A program made the translations under genes and the position numbers. 25,197 nt of DNA, taken from the NCBI GenBank assembly GCA_034435035.1, contig DAOTXW010000015.1:1-25197 (forward strand), read 5' to 3'. The notes below the pieces were generated by a model. That model was not told where the DNA came from. It ran no database searches and worked only from the letters and a program-made list of their open reading frames with translations. The stretch comes from JAHEME01 sp034435035. Its GTDB lineage: Bacteria; Chloroflexota; Anaerolineae; Aggregatilineales; UBA3940. The first letter of the stretch is position 1. The number at the start of each line of letters is the position of its first letter. Positions 14,978-21,754 of this stretch are shown here, piece by piece.

Positions 14978-15895
14978 TCAGCCCTTCACGCTTCCCAGAG
15001 TCAGGCCGGAGAGCAGCCACTTCGACGAGTACAGGAACAGCGCCATCACCGGCAGCATGATCAGCACCGAGGCCGCCGCATACACGCCCCATTCCGCGTC
15101 GAAGTCCTTGATCAGGTTGAACAGGCCCAGCGGCCACGTCAGATGCTTGGCGTCCTTGAGCAGCACGCGGGCCAGGATGAACTCGTTCCAGGCTGTCATG
15201 AAGTTGAACAGAAACACAATAGCCAGCGACGGCGTGGACAGGGGCAGGATCACCCGCCAGAAGGACTCCAGCCGCGACGCCCCGTCGATCATCGCCGCTT
15301 CTTCCAGATCCGGCGGGATCGTGTCGTAATACCCTTTCAGGATCCAGATGCTGAACGGCACCGCGGTCACCGAGTAGGCGAACAGCACGCCGCGGTAGGT
15401 GTCCTGCAGCCCCAGCCGGAACATCAGCAGGTACAGCGGGATCATCAGCATCCCGGCGGGGATCATCTGGGTGGTCAGCAGAAAGACCAGCCCGACATTG
15501 CGGCCGGGGAACTTCCAGCGCGAGAACGCATAGCCGCTGGTCGCCGACAGCGCCACCCCGATGATCGAGACGGTCACCGTGATGATCATGCTGTTCCACA
15601 GCCACACCAGAAAGTCCTTCTCGGTGAACAGCCGGATGTAGCTGTCCAGCGCCGCATCTTCCGGGATGATCGCCAGCGAGGTGGACAGCAGGCGGTCGCC
15701 GGGGCGCAGGCTGACGCTGATCACGCGCAGCGCCGGGTAGATGGACACCACGCAGTAAGCCATCAGCAGCAGGTTGATGAGCAGCAGCTGGAACGGGCTG
15801 TCGCCGCGGGTGCGGGCAAAGAAGCGCCGCAGCACCGACGCCTGGGAGCGAGGCTGCACGATGGCTCTGGATTGTGACGTATCGACCGTGCTCAT
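14978..15895 (-). CDS. ABC sugar transporter permease (MalG-like)
   Basis: This 305-residue inner-membrane permease belongs to the binding-protein-dependent carbohydrate uptake-1 family. About six membrane helices are seen, and the cytoplasmic EAA loop that docks the ATPase reads E-E-A-A-M-I-D-G-A-S-R-x-x-S-F-W-R-V-I-L-P-L. The carboxyl terminus ends L-T-L-G-S-V-K-G, as is common in MalG-type subunits. The true start is ATG 15895, which shares one base with the TAA of the preceding permease gene (TAATG), so translation is coupled. The longer open frame to 16186 only overlaps the neighbour in another frame. It pairs with the MalF-like subunit. The ATPase is not encoded here and is probably a shared MsmK-type protein elsewhere. 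Confidence 0.93.
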   Translation of the reverse strand: MSTVDTSQSRAIVQPRSQASVLRRFFARTRGDSPFQLLLINLLLMAYCVVSIYPALRVISVSLRPGDRLLSTSLAIIPEDAALDSYIRLFTEKDFLVWLWNSMIITVTVSIIGVALSATSGYAFSRWKFPGRNVGLVFLLTTQMIPAGMLMIPLYLLMFRLGLQDTYRGVLFAYSVTAVPFSIWILKGYYDTIPPDLEEAAMIDGASRLESFWRVILPLSTPSLAIVFLFNFMTAWNEFILARVLLKDAKHLTWPLGLFNLIKDFDAEWGVYAAASVLIMLPVMALFLYSSKWLLSGLTLGSVKG

Positions 15896-17217
15896 TATTC
15901 GTACACTCCCTTCAGGCCGCCGCTCAACCGTATCCAGCCGATGGAGATCAGCAGCAGGATCGCAAAGATCACGATCGAGAAAGCCGCGCCGAAGGCATAG
16001 CGGCTGTTGCCGATCGCGGCGTTGTACAGCGCCGTGACCAGGATATCGGTTTTTTCCTGCGGGCCGCCTTCGGTGATCAGGTAGATCACGTTGAACTGGT
16101 TGAACGTCCAGATCGCGCCGAGCGTGATGGCGGGCGTCAGGATCGGGCGCAGCATCGGGATGGTGATGCCCCAGAAGCGCTGCCACGGGTTGGCCCCGTC
16201 CATCTCGGCGGCCTCGTAATAATCATGCGGGATGCTCTGCAGCCCGCCCAGGATGATGACCATCATGAAGGGGATGCCCAGCCAGACGTTGACGATCACC
16301 ACGGCGATGAAGGCCCACGGCTGATCGCGCAGCCAGGTCTGCGGCCCGAAGCACACTTCGCCCAGGCACAGGCTGCCCAGCTTCAGCGGGCCGATGCCCC
16401 ACTCGGCCATGGCCGCCAGGATGTTGTTGACGAACCCGTAGGTCGAGTGGAACTCGCCGCGCCAGGCCAGCGCCACGATGACCTGCGGGATGGCCCAGGG
16501 CACGATCAGCAGCGTCCGGTACAGGCCCTTCAGCGGCAGGTCACGGTTCAGCAGCAGCGCCAGGATCATCCCGCCGGTGACATGGAAGAAGACGTTGATC
16601 AACGTCCACAGGACGGTGCGCGCGAAGATGTTGGGGAACGTCGAGGCAGGGGTGTACAGCAGCGGGCCCCACTTCAGCTGGCCGGTTTCGTCATCGCGGA
16701 CGAAGAACACGCGCCGGAAGTTCTCGATGCCGTACTGCAGGCTGTACAGCACCGGCTCGCCCCGCGCATTCAGCTCCTCGATTCCGCAGCGGGCCCGCAG
16801 ATCGGGGTCCGCGGAATAGCAGGGCAGCGTGTCCAGCTTGGCATCCGAAAAAGCCAGTTGAAAGTCGAACACAAAGGGATAGACGACGAACACCGCCAGC
16901 CCGACCGCCGCCGGAGCCAGCAGCGCGTAGGGCAGCGAGAAGCGCGATCGAAAGACTTTTTCCAGCAGCAGGTAGACCAGCACTTCCAGCAGGATCGCGC
17001 CGACCACGATGACCAGCAGCGCCGGGATCAGCTCGCCCAGGCTGCGGCCGATCAGGCGCGTATTCAGGCCGCCATAGCCGCTCCGCGGGACGGGGAGCTG
17101 AGCGACCAGCAGCCCGACGACCAGGATGAAAAGCGCCACACCTCCCAGCACCAGCCAGGTGCTGTCCAGCTTCGGAGCGCTAAAGCGCTGCCGCTGCGGC
17201 TGCTCGGATACCGACAT
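15895..17217 (-). CDS. ABC sugar transporter permease (MalF-like)
   Basis: This 440-residue permease partners the MalG-like subunit. It is longer than most carbohydrate permeases (about 300): two extra helices sit at the amino terminus (residues 22-80 region) and a cysteine-containing extracytoplasmic loop follows the third helix, reminiscent of the MalF P2 loop that contacts the binding protein. The EAA motif reads Y-E-A-A-E-M-D-G-A-N-P-W-Q-R-F-W-G-I-T-I-P. The start ATG 17217 is supported by GGAGG 6-7 nt upstream; the open frame to 17460 extends into the intergenic stem-loop. The likely substrate class is maltodextrin, inferred from the adjoining GH13 genes. Confidence 0.93.
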   Translation of the reverse strand: MSVSEQPQRQRFSAPKLDSTWLVLGGVALFILVVGLLVAQLPVPRSGYGGLNTRLIGRSLGELIPALLVIVVGAILLEVLVYLLLEKVFRSRFSLPYALLAPAAVGLAVFVVYPFVFDFQLAFSDAKLDTLPCYSADPDLRARCGIEELNARGEPVLYSLQYGIENFRRVFFVRDDETGQLKWGPLLYTPASTFPNIFARTVLWTLINVFFHVTGGMILALLLNRDLPLKGLYRTLLIVPWAIPQVIVALAWRGEFHSTYGFVNNILAAMAEWGIGPLKLGSLCLGEVCFGPQTWLRDQPWAFIAVVIVNVWLGIPFMMVIILGGLQSIPHDYYEAAEMDGANPWQRFWGITIPMLRPILTPAITLGAIWTFNQFNVIYLITEGGPQEKTDILVTALYNAAIGNSRYAFGAAFSIVIFAILLLISIGWIRLSGGLKGVYE

Positions 17218-17303
17218 CGCTTCCTCCTGTCCACTGCTCCCCCGCCAGGCGGCCGGGAGCCGATCGAACGTTGAGCGACTGGAGTCCGGACCCTCTGCTG
17301 CCG

Positions 17304-17332
17304 ATGGTATGATGGGTCGGGCCCGCATGCAA
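17304..17332 (-). promoter_or_regulatory. Possible internal promoter before MalF-like gene
   Basis: On the minus strand TTGCAT (17332-17327) and TACCAT (17309-17304) are spaced by 17 bp, each matching four of six consensus positions. It would start a transcript about 80 nt before the permease ATG, just after the stem-loop. Weak prediction. Confidence 0.25.
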
Positions 17333-17334
17333 AT

Positions 17335-17363
17335 CGGGGGGCGCGAGAACCCCGCGCCCCCCG
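17335..17363 (-). other. 11-bp stem-loop after the binding-protein gene
   Basis: CGGGGGGCGCG (17335-17345) and CGCGCCCCCCG (17353-17363) are perfect 11-bp arms around a 7-base loop, starting 21 bp after the binding-protein stop. Only three Ts follow on the minus strand. The position equals that of the REP hairpins between malE and malF in enteric bacteria, which keep binding-protein mRNA in excess over permease mRNA. Same role inferred here. Confidence 0.6.
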
Positions 17364-17383
17364 TTACCCGCCCAGCGATTGAC

Positions 17384-18610
17384 TTACTCGAGGTCAGCCA
17401 CGCAGGTCTCAGCCGCTTCCTGGGCGGCGGCTGCGGCATCCTCGGGCGTCGCCGAGTCACCCATCACAGCCTCCAGGTTCGGGCGGATCGAATCCCACAC
17501 GCAGCGCATCTCAGGCACGGTGGGCATTGGGGTGCCGACGGTCATCTGGTCAGCCGAGCCGGCCAGGATCGGATCGCTGGAGATCGACTCGTCCTCCAGG
17601 GCCGCGGCCAGCGCCGGCAGACGCTTGAACGGCACCGACAGATCCAGTTGATTCTGCTTGTCGGTGGTCAGGTACTTGATGAAGGCCAGCACGACTTCCT
17701 TCCGGTCGCCCTCCAGGCTGGCGGGCAGCATGAAGAACTTGCCGGAGGTGTACGGGGCCGGGGTGCCGCCGCCGGAGATGTCCGGGATGCGGGCCACGCC
17801 CAGATCGTCACCCAGGGCTTCCTGGTAGCCAGCCAGCGACCAGTCACCGTTGATGATCATGGCCGCCTTGCCCTCCTTGAAGAGGGTGTCGGCGCAGTCA
17901 TAGTCGCACTCTTCGGGGACGATAGCGCTGTCGTACTTGAAGCCTTGCACCAGCGCGAAGGCATTGACCATGGCCTCGGTGTTGAGGGTCGGGGTCACGC
18001 CGTCCTCGGCGAAGACGCTGCCGCCGTAGCCGCCCCACCAGGGAGCCAGCCAGAACGGCTCATTCAGGTTGTAGGCGAAGCCCTGAACGTCGCTGCCCTC
18101 AAAGCTCTGAGCGAGAGCGATCAGTTCGTCGGTGGTGGTCGGCGGGGCATCCACCAGGCTCTTGTTGTACAGCAGCATCAGGTGGTTGCCATTCTGGATC
18201 GGGACGCCCCAGGTCTGGCCGTTGAGCTTCACAGCGGCGACTGCGGGCTCAACGAACACGCTGAGATCGACCAGGTCATCGACCGGCTGCAGCAGGCTGG
18301 CAGCCGTGAACGGGCCGGCATGGTCGTTGACCGTCCACAGGAAGTCCGGGCCGGTGCCCGCAAGGGCCGCGGTCTGGAACTCGGTGCGGAGGTTCTCAGT
18401 GTCGTAGTGGGTGATGGTCAGGGTCGAGCCGGGGGCATTCTCGGCAGCCCAGGCCTCGAACTTGGCCGCTACTTCCTCTTCGATAGCGGGCTCGTCCTGG
18501 CTCCACATCACCAGCTCCATCGGCTCGGGAGCCGCGGGCTGGCAGGCCGCCAGGGCGAACGAGGCCACAACCAGCAGGAACAGGGCCATCAGGAGTGAAC
18601 GTCGCTTCAT
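17384..18610 (-). CDS. Sugar-binding lipoprotein of ABC transporter (MalE-like)
   Basis: This 408-residue solute-binding protein of the family-1 type captures the sugar outside the membrane. It begins M-K-R-R, then a hydrophobic stretch and the lipobox L-A-A-C with the lipidated cysteine at residue 23, so it is membrane-tethered. Typical features are G-T-G-P-D-F near residue 86, W-G-V-P and the G-K-A-A-M-I-I-N-G-D-W-S segment about 250, which is characteristic of maltose and oligosaccharide binders. The start is supported by GGAGG about 10 nt upstream. It is the first structural gene of the cluster, separated from marR by about 200 bp of control region and from the permeases by a stem-loop. 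Confidence 0.93.
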   Translation of the reverse strand: MKRRSLLMALFLLVVASFALAACQPAAPEPMELVMWSQDEPAIEEEVAAKFEAWAAENAPGSTLTITHYDTENLRTEFQTAALAGTGPDFLWTVNDHAGPFTAASLLQPVDDLVDLSVFVEPAVAAVKLNGQTWGVPIQNGNHLMLLYNKSLVDAPPTTTDELIALAQSFEGSDVQGFAYNLNEPFWLAPWWGGYGGSVFAEDGVTPTLNTEAMVNAFALVQGFKYDSAIVPEECDYDCADTLFKEGKAAMIINGDWSLAGYQEALGDDLGVARIPDISGGGTPAPYTSGKFFMLPASLEGDRKEVVLAFIKYLTTDKQNQLDLSVPFKRLPALAAALEDESISSDPILAGSADQMTVGTPMPTVPEMRCVWDSIRPNLEAVMGDSATPEDAAAAAQEAAETCVADLE

Positions 18611-18646
18611 CTTCTCTTATCCTCCAAAGCTGAATGGAACTCGGAC

Positions 18647-18664
18647 GAGGGACCGCGGACCCTC
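18647..18664. promoter_or_regulatory. Near-perfect 18-bp palindrome upstream of binding-protein gene
   Basis: GAGGG-A-CCGCGG-A-CCCTC pairs at eight of nine positions around a central CCGCGG, 37 bp before the binding-protein ATG. It could be an operator or an mRNA hairpin. The regulator is not known. Confidence 0.3.
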
Positions 18665-18682
18665 CGCAGTGCGGCGGGCCGC

Positions 18683-18694
18683 CCACGATCGTGG
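18683..18694. promoter_or_regulatory. Perfect 12-bp palindrome, candidate operator of the sugar operon
   Basis: CCACGATCGTGG lies directly after a TATCTT -10-like hexamer on the minus strand (18706-18701), so it would overlap the transcription start of the sugar operon. No convincing -35 accompanies it. The core CACGATCGTG also occurs inside a GH13 gene at 14520-14529, so its specificity is uncertain. Confidence 0.35.
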
Positions 18695-18792
18695 AAAGTG
18701 AAGATAGTCTGCCAGCTCAGTGATCCAGACGCAGAGCAGGGCATCACCTCCTTCCCTGGTGCTGGGCTGTGATGAAGACTGCCGCAATGAAT

Positions 18793-18833
18793 GAGGCAAA
18801 AGGCGCCGGGGATCAGGCATGACCTTTTGCCTC
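18793..18833 (-). terminator. marR terminator, overlapping the end of the gene
   Basis: GAGGCAAAAGG (18793-18803) and CCTTTTGCCTC (18823-18833) are perfect 11-bp arms around a 19-base loop. The first-transcribed arm lies in the last codons of marR and the loop contains its stop. After the hairpin the minus strand reads ATTCATT, a weak U-rich tail. It separates marR from the sugar operon. Confidence 0.6.
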
Positions 18834-19286
18834 CAGATCGTAGTGCAGGCCATCGCGCAGCTTGCTGAGCAGGTGGGCCAGCTGGGCGTGCTCCGATTCG
18901 CTCAGCACGCGCATGCGGGTTTCCAGGGACTGCTGGTGCGCTTTCTGGGCTTGCTGGCGGACGCGCGCCCCCTCCGGCGTGAGGCAGGCCCGCTGGGCGC
19001 GGCGATCAACCGGGTCGCCCATCCGGCGCACCAGGCCGGCCCCTTCTAACTGATCCATGATGCGGGTGATGGTGCTGCGGGCCAGCAGCAGCCGGTCGCT
19101 GACAGTGCTCAGACGGCGGCCTTCGGTGGTATCCAGCAGCAGCAGGACGGCGTACTGTGAGGGGGTCAGGCCAAAGGTCTGAAGCATGCGGCGGTCGCCG
19201 TCGTCCAGCAAGACATAGATGTCGTGCAGCATACGGTACTGCTGCATCACGGCTGGCACGCTCCGGTTTTGCCCATTAGCAGACAT
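18813..19286 (-). CDS. MarR-family transcriptional regulator
   Basis: This 157-residue protein contains a winged helix-turn-helix. Residues about 35-110 have the family pattern: L-T-P-S-Q-Y-A-V-L-L-L-L, then L-L-L-A-R-S-T-I-T-R-I-M-D-Q-L-E-G-A-G-L-V as recognition region, then the wing D-P-V-D-R-R-A-Q-R-A-C-L-T-P-E-G. MarR dimers usually repress their own promoter and release on binding a small phenolic or other ligand. The 22-bp palindrome overlapping this promoter fits autoregulation. Whether it also controls the sugar operon downstream is unknown; a terminator lies between. No clear ribosome binding site precedes the ATG at 19286. The start is set by the upstream promoter and operator. Confidence 0.92.
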   Translation of the reverse strand: MSANGQNRSVPAVMQQYRMLHDIYVLLDDGDRRMLQTFGLTPSQYAVLLLLDTTEGRRLSTVSDRLLLARSTITRIMDQLEGAGLVRRMGDPVDRRAQRACLTPEGARVRQQAQKAHQQSLETRMRVLSESEHAQLAHLLSKLRDGLHYDLEAKGHA

Positions 19287-19294
19287 ATATCAGG

Positions 19295-19306
19295 AACAGA
19301 ACTGTT
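19295..19306. promoter_or_regulatory. Secondary palindrome in marR leader
   Basis: AACAG-AA-CTGTT is a perfect 12-bp palindrome 9 bp from the marR start codon. Part of it (ACAGAACTGTTG, 19296-19307) repeats with one mismatch as ACAGAACTATTG at 19326-19337, exactly 30 bp away, suggesting a second binding site for the same regulator. Confidence 0.4.
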
Positions 19307-19312
19307 GCGCCA

Positions 19313-19341
19313 AGAATAGTTGCATACAGAACTATTGTAGG
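19313..19341 (-). promoter_or_regulatory. Predicted marR promoter
   Basis: On the minus strand TATTCT (19318-19313) is the likely -10, with a poor -35 (CTACAA or CCTACA) 17-18 bp upstream. The start of transcription would fall about 20 nt before the ATG. The operator palindrome covers the spacer. Confidence 0.4.
19315..19336. promoter_or_regulatory. Candidate MarR operator, 22-bp perfect palindrome
   Basis: AATAGTT (19315-19321), 8 bp, AACTATT (19330-19336): perfect 7-bp arms. Size, AT-rich arms and overlap with the marR -10 and spacer match known MarR autoregulatory sites. Confidence 0.6.
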
Positions 19342-19406
19342 CGGGTTTTGCGGCTGAGTCAAGTGGAAAACGCAGGCAAATCGGTGGGCAGGCAGCCGCG
19401 GGTCAT

Positions 19407-19435
19407 TTGACACAGCGGCCCGGCATCGCTAGAGT
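19407..19435 (+). promoter_or_regulatory. Near-consensus sigma-70 promoter of microprotein transcript
   Basis: A perfect TTGACA (19407-19412), a 17-bp spacer and TAGAGT (19430-19435) make the best promoter match in the window. Transcription would start near 19442, leaving a 5' leader of about 140 nt before the small gene at 19584. Confidence 0.6.
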
Positions 19436-19442
19436 CAGCAGC

Positions 19443-19521
19443 ATGGAAAAGCGCGGTGGGGACTGAAGGCTTAAATAGATCTAAACCCCCTGCCCGCGCC
19501 GGAGTTGCGCAGATTTTCCAT
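19443..19521 (+). ncRNA. Foldable 79-nt leader element, candidate structured RNA
   Basis: The element starts at the predicted transcription start. ATGGAAAA (19443-19450) pairs perfectly with TTTTCCAT (19514-19521). Nested inside, GCGCGG (19451-19456) pairs with CCGCGC (19494-19499) and GGGG (19458-19461) with CCCC (19487-19490), leaving an AT-rich apical loop. I recognise no known riboswitch or small-RNA class in it. It could be a regulatory leader, a small RNA, or an accidental fold. Confidence 0.35.
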
Positions 19522-19583
19522 CTGAGTAAGCTGAGGGTGCGTATCGTCGGAGCGCTATCCAGTAATAGTAAAGGAACCCATCT

Positions 19584-19739
19584 ATGTTCGGAACCGCTGT
19601 TGTCAGCCTGATCGTCGCCTTCGTCTTCCTGGCTGGTGTGTACGCCTTCAGCCCCGCCATTCAGGCCCGCCTTCGCGCCCCCCGGCGTGTACCGGTTCCG
19701 ATCCTTATTGAGGTTCCCCGTCGCCGCAGCCGGCGGTAG
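19584..19739 (+). CDS. 51-residue single-span membrane microprotein
   Basis: This is a short gene with AAAGGAA 7-8 nt before its ATG. The product begins M-F-G-T-A-V-V-S-L-I-V-A-F-V-F-L-A-G-V-Y-A-F, a clear membrane helix with the amino terminus probably outside. A basic, arginine-rich cytoplasmic tail follows, with R-R-V-P-V-P-I-L-I-E-V-P and a final cluster of arginines. A strong promoter precedes it and a good stem-loop with T-run follows, so it forms its own transcription unit. I recognise no family. The arrangement resembles small membrane proteins that modulate larger complexes, but the partner is unknown. Confidence 0.65.
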   Translation: MFGTAVVSLIVAFVFLAGVYAFSPAIQARLRAPRRVPVPILIEVPRRRSRR

Positions 19740-19758
19740 GCTTTCCTGTAAACCGATC

Positions 19759-19790
19759 AACAGGGCTGCCGCTGGCGGCCCTGTTTGATT
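19759..19790. terminator. Bidirectional intrinsic terminator
   Basis: AACAGGGC (19759-19766) and GCCCTGTT (19778-19785) are perfect 8-bp arms, with an inner GCC/GGC extension after one mismatch. TTTGATT follows on the plus strand. It lies between the convergent microprotein and amidohydrolase genes and can serve both. Confidence 0.75.
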
Positions 19791-19796
19791 GTGCGC

Positions 19797-21035
19797 TCAG
19801 GCGTCGCACAGCCGCAGCAGCGCCTGCAGCAGCACATTCCCGGCGTGGATGCAGTCCTCATCCCGCGTGAGTTCGCGCGGACTGTGGCTGGCCCCGCCCA
19901 CCGACGGCACGAAGAACATCCCCGCCCGCGTGATGCCCGCCATCACCTGCGAGTCGTGCCCGGCATACGAGGGCAGTTCCACATAGCGCAGTCCCAGCGA
20001 GCTGCAGGCTGACTCGATCGCGCCGAGCACCTCGCGGTGCATCGGAGCCGGATCGTGCGAACCCGCCGACTCCACCTCCAGCCCCAGCCCTTCCACCTCC
20101 ACCACATGCAGCGCCAGGCTCAGCAGGGCCTCGCGCAGGGCCTCCAGTTTGCCCGCATCGTGGTGGCGGAACTCCAGCGCCAGGCGCACGCGCTCCGGCA
20201 CGATGTTGAACGCCCCCGGCTGCACTTCCACAATGCCGCAGTTCATCACGCCCTTCGGAAAGCGGTTCATCACCAGCTCGCGGGACTGCCGCACGAACTC
20301 CGCCATGCCCCGCAGAGCATCCAGCCGGCGATCCATCGGCGTCGTCCCGGCGTGGTCGGCCCGCCCGGTGAAGGTCAGCCAGTAGGAGCTGATGCCGACG
20401 ATCGCCGTCACCACGCCAATGGGCACACCCGCTTCCTCCAGCCGCGATCCCTGCTCGATATGCACCTCCAGCCAGGCCCGGAGGGAGGCGGGGTCGCGCC
20501 CGGCACGCAGCGCCCCCTCCAGCGTGATGCCGGCTGCAGCCAGCCGCCGGATGAAAGCGCCCGGATCGCCGCGCGGATGGTCGAAGTCCTCGCGGCTGAG
20601 CTGGCCGGCCAGCCCGCGGCTGCCCAGCAGCCCGCCCCACGTCCCTTCTTCATCGGTGAAGCTGATCGCCTCCAGATGATGCGGCAGGCGCAGCCCGGCC
20701 TCGCGGATCGTGCGCAGCGCCTCCAGCGCCGCTGTCACACCCAGCGCCCCGTCGTAGCGTCCTCCCCCGGGGACGCTGTCCAGGTGCGATCCGCACAGGA
20801 CGGTCCGCGCGTCGGGATGCTCCGAGCGGAGCACGGCGCTGATATTGCCAATCCCATCGGTGTGGGTTTCCAGCCCGGCCTCCGCCGCCCGCGCCCTCAG
20901 CCAGTCGCGGGCCTGCAGGTCGGCATCCGACAGCGCCGGGCGATCGACGCCGCCATCCGGCGTGCCGCCGATGCGGGCCAGCGCCTGCAGGTCGGCCAGC
21001 AGCCGGTCGCCATTGATCCGCAGCAGGTCGGTCAT
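19797..21035 (-). CDS. M20-family Zn amidohydrolase (allantoate/N-carbamoyl-L-amino acid hydrolase type)
   Basis: This 412-residue cytoplasmic metalloenzyme is of the hydantoinase/carbamoylase family. It would hydrolyse a ureido or carbamoyl substrate such as N-carbamoyl-amino acid, beta-ureidopropionate or allantoate, releasing ammonia and CO2. Metal-site motifs in order: G-S-H-L-D-S-V, R-Y-D-G-A-L-G-V, F-T-D-E-E-G, the H-I-E-Q-G of the lid region, and A-G-H-D-S-Q near the end. The dimerisation domain carries G-R-A-D-H-A-G-T-T-P-M-D-R-R, diagnostic of this subfamily. The carboxyl end has G-G-x-S-H-S-P-R-E. GAGG lies 9 nt before ATG 21035. No purine or hydantoin genes lie beside it, so the substrate is open. 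Confidence 0.9.
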   Translation of the reverse strand: MTDLLRINGDRLLADLQALARIGGTPDGGVDRPALSDADLQARDWLRARAAEAGLETHTDGIGNISAVLRSEHPDARTVLCGSHLDSVPGGGRYDGALGVTAALEALRTIREAGLRLPHHLEAISFTDEEGTWGGLLGSRGLAGQLSREDFDHPRGDPGAFIRRLAAAGITLEGALRAGRDPASLRAWLEVHIEQGSRLEEAGVPIGVVTAIVGISSYWLTFTGRADHAGTTPMDRRLDALRGMAEFVRQSRELVMNRFPKGVMNCGIVEVQPGAFNIVPERVRLALEFRHHDAGKLEALREALLSLALHVVEVEGLGLEVESAGSHDPAPMHREVLGAIESACSSLGLRYVELPSYAGHDSQVMAGITRAGMFFVPSVGGASHSPRELTRDEDCIHAGNVLLQALLRLCDA

Positions 21036-21142
21036 GATCCATCCTCACAGAGCGCGCGTATGCTGCGCTTCATTGTAGTCAGGTCGGCACAGGCTCCAAA
21101 TCTGGCCGGCGTGCCGGACGCGTTCCGCTGCGCCTTTTGCGG

Positions 21143-21148
21143 TAGAAT
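21143..21148 (+). promoter_or_regulatory. -10 hexamer placing the Uma2 transcript start at its ATG
   Basis: TAGAAT ends 6 bp before the ATG at 21155, so transcription should begin at or next to the start codon, and no ribosome binding site precedes it. This points to a leaderless mRNA. The -35 region is poor. Confidence 0.4.
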
Positions 21149-21154
21149 CGGCAC

Positions 21155-21745
21155 ATGGATGATCACCCCGCTTATGTGATCGAGGTCGCAGAGTTGTTCC
21201 CGCCGCAGGGCCTGTGGACAGAGGCCGACTATCTTCGCCTGCCGCACGGCTCGCGGGTGATCGAGCTGACCGCGGGGCGGCTGATCGTGCAGCCCCGCCC
21301 CACTCCCGACCACCAGCGCATCGCGGGCGAACTGGCTTTCGCGCTGGACAGCTTCGTGAATGAGCGCCACCTGGGGGAAGCGCTGTTCGCCCCGCTGGCT
21401 GTGCGGCTGTGGCCCAACGAGGTCCGGATGCCGGACGTGATCATGCTGCGAGCCGGGCGCGATGCGCTCAAGCGGCGGCTGTGGATCGACGGCCCGCCGG
21501 ACTGGATCGCCGAGGTGATTGCGCCGGGGACGCGGGGCGCGGATGAAGGCGAGAAGCTGGAAGCCTACGCGCGCGCCGGTGTGCCGGAATGCTGGCTGGT
21601 GGACCCGGAGCAAGTCAGCGTGCGGGTGTTCACACTCCCCGGCGGCGCGGATCGCTATGAACTGGCCGGCCGCTACGGCTCCGGCACAGAGGCCCGATCG
21701 GTGCTGCTGCCCGGCTTCGCCATGGCGCTGGATGGGTGGCTGTGA
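21155..21745 (+). CDS. Uma2-family (DUF820) putative restriction-endonuclease-fold protein
   Basis: This 196-residue protein belongs to a family abundant in cyanobacteria and Chloroflexota. It has a PD-(D/E)xK nuclease fold but mostly unknown function. Supporting motifs: L-T-A-G-R-L-I-V before an H-x-x-I/x segment, V-R-M-P-D-V-I-M-L with the conserved Asp, and D-W-I-A-E-V-I-A-P-G-T-R with the conserved Glu. K-L-E-A-Y-A-R-A-G-V-P-E-C-W-L-V-D-P follows. All catalytic-site positions I expect are present. It diverges from the amidohydrolase and converges on the Nudix gene with 9 bp between stops. No transposase or toxin-like partner is seen. Confidence 0.9.
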   Translation: MDDHPAYVIEVAELFPPQGLWTEADYLRLPHGSRVIELTAGRLIVQPRPTPDHQRIAGELAFALDSFVNERHLGEALFAPLAVRLWPNEVRMPDVIMLRAGRDALKRRLWIDGPPDWIAEVIAPGTRGADEGEKLEAYARAGVPECWLVDPEQVSVRVFTLPGGADRYELAGRYGSGTEARSVLLPGFAMALDGWL

Positions 21746-21754
21746 GGCATCCCC

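Noticed and set aside
15874..17274. A 466-codon plus-strand open frame over the permease gene.
   Set aside because: It is antisense to a clear MalF-like permease; it is Asp/His/Gln-rich with no membrane or domain signature.
18640..18664. T-box-like antiterminator core on the minus strand (GGGTCCGCGG then TCCCTCGTCC).
   Set aside because: The conserved 14-nt T-box sequence is incomplete, no stem I or specifier loop is visible, and the downstream gene is a sugar-binding protein rather than an amino-acid gene.
18617..18853. A 78-codon minus-strand frame between marR and the binding-protein gene.
   Set aside because: It overlaps the end of marR, the terminator hairpin and the operon control region, and has no coding-like composition.
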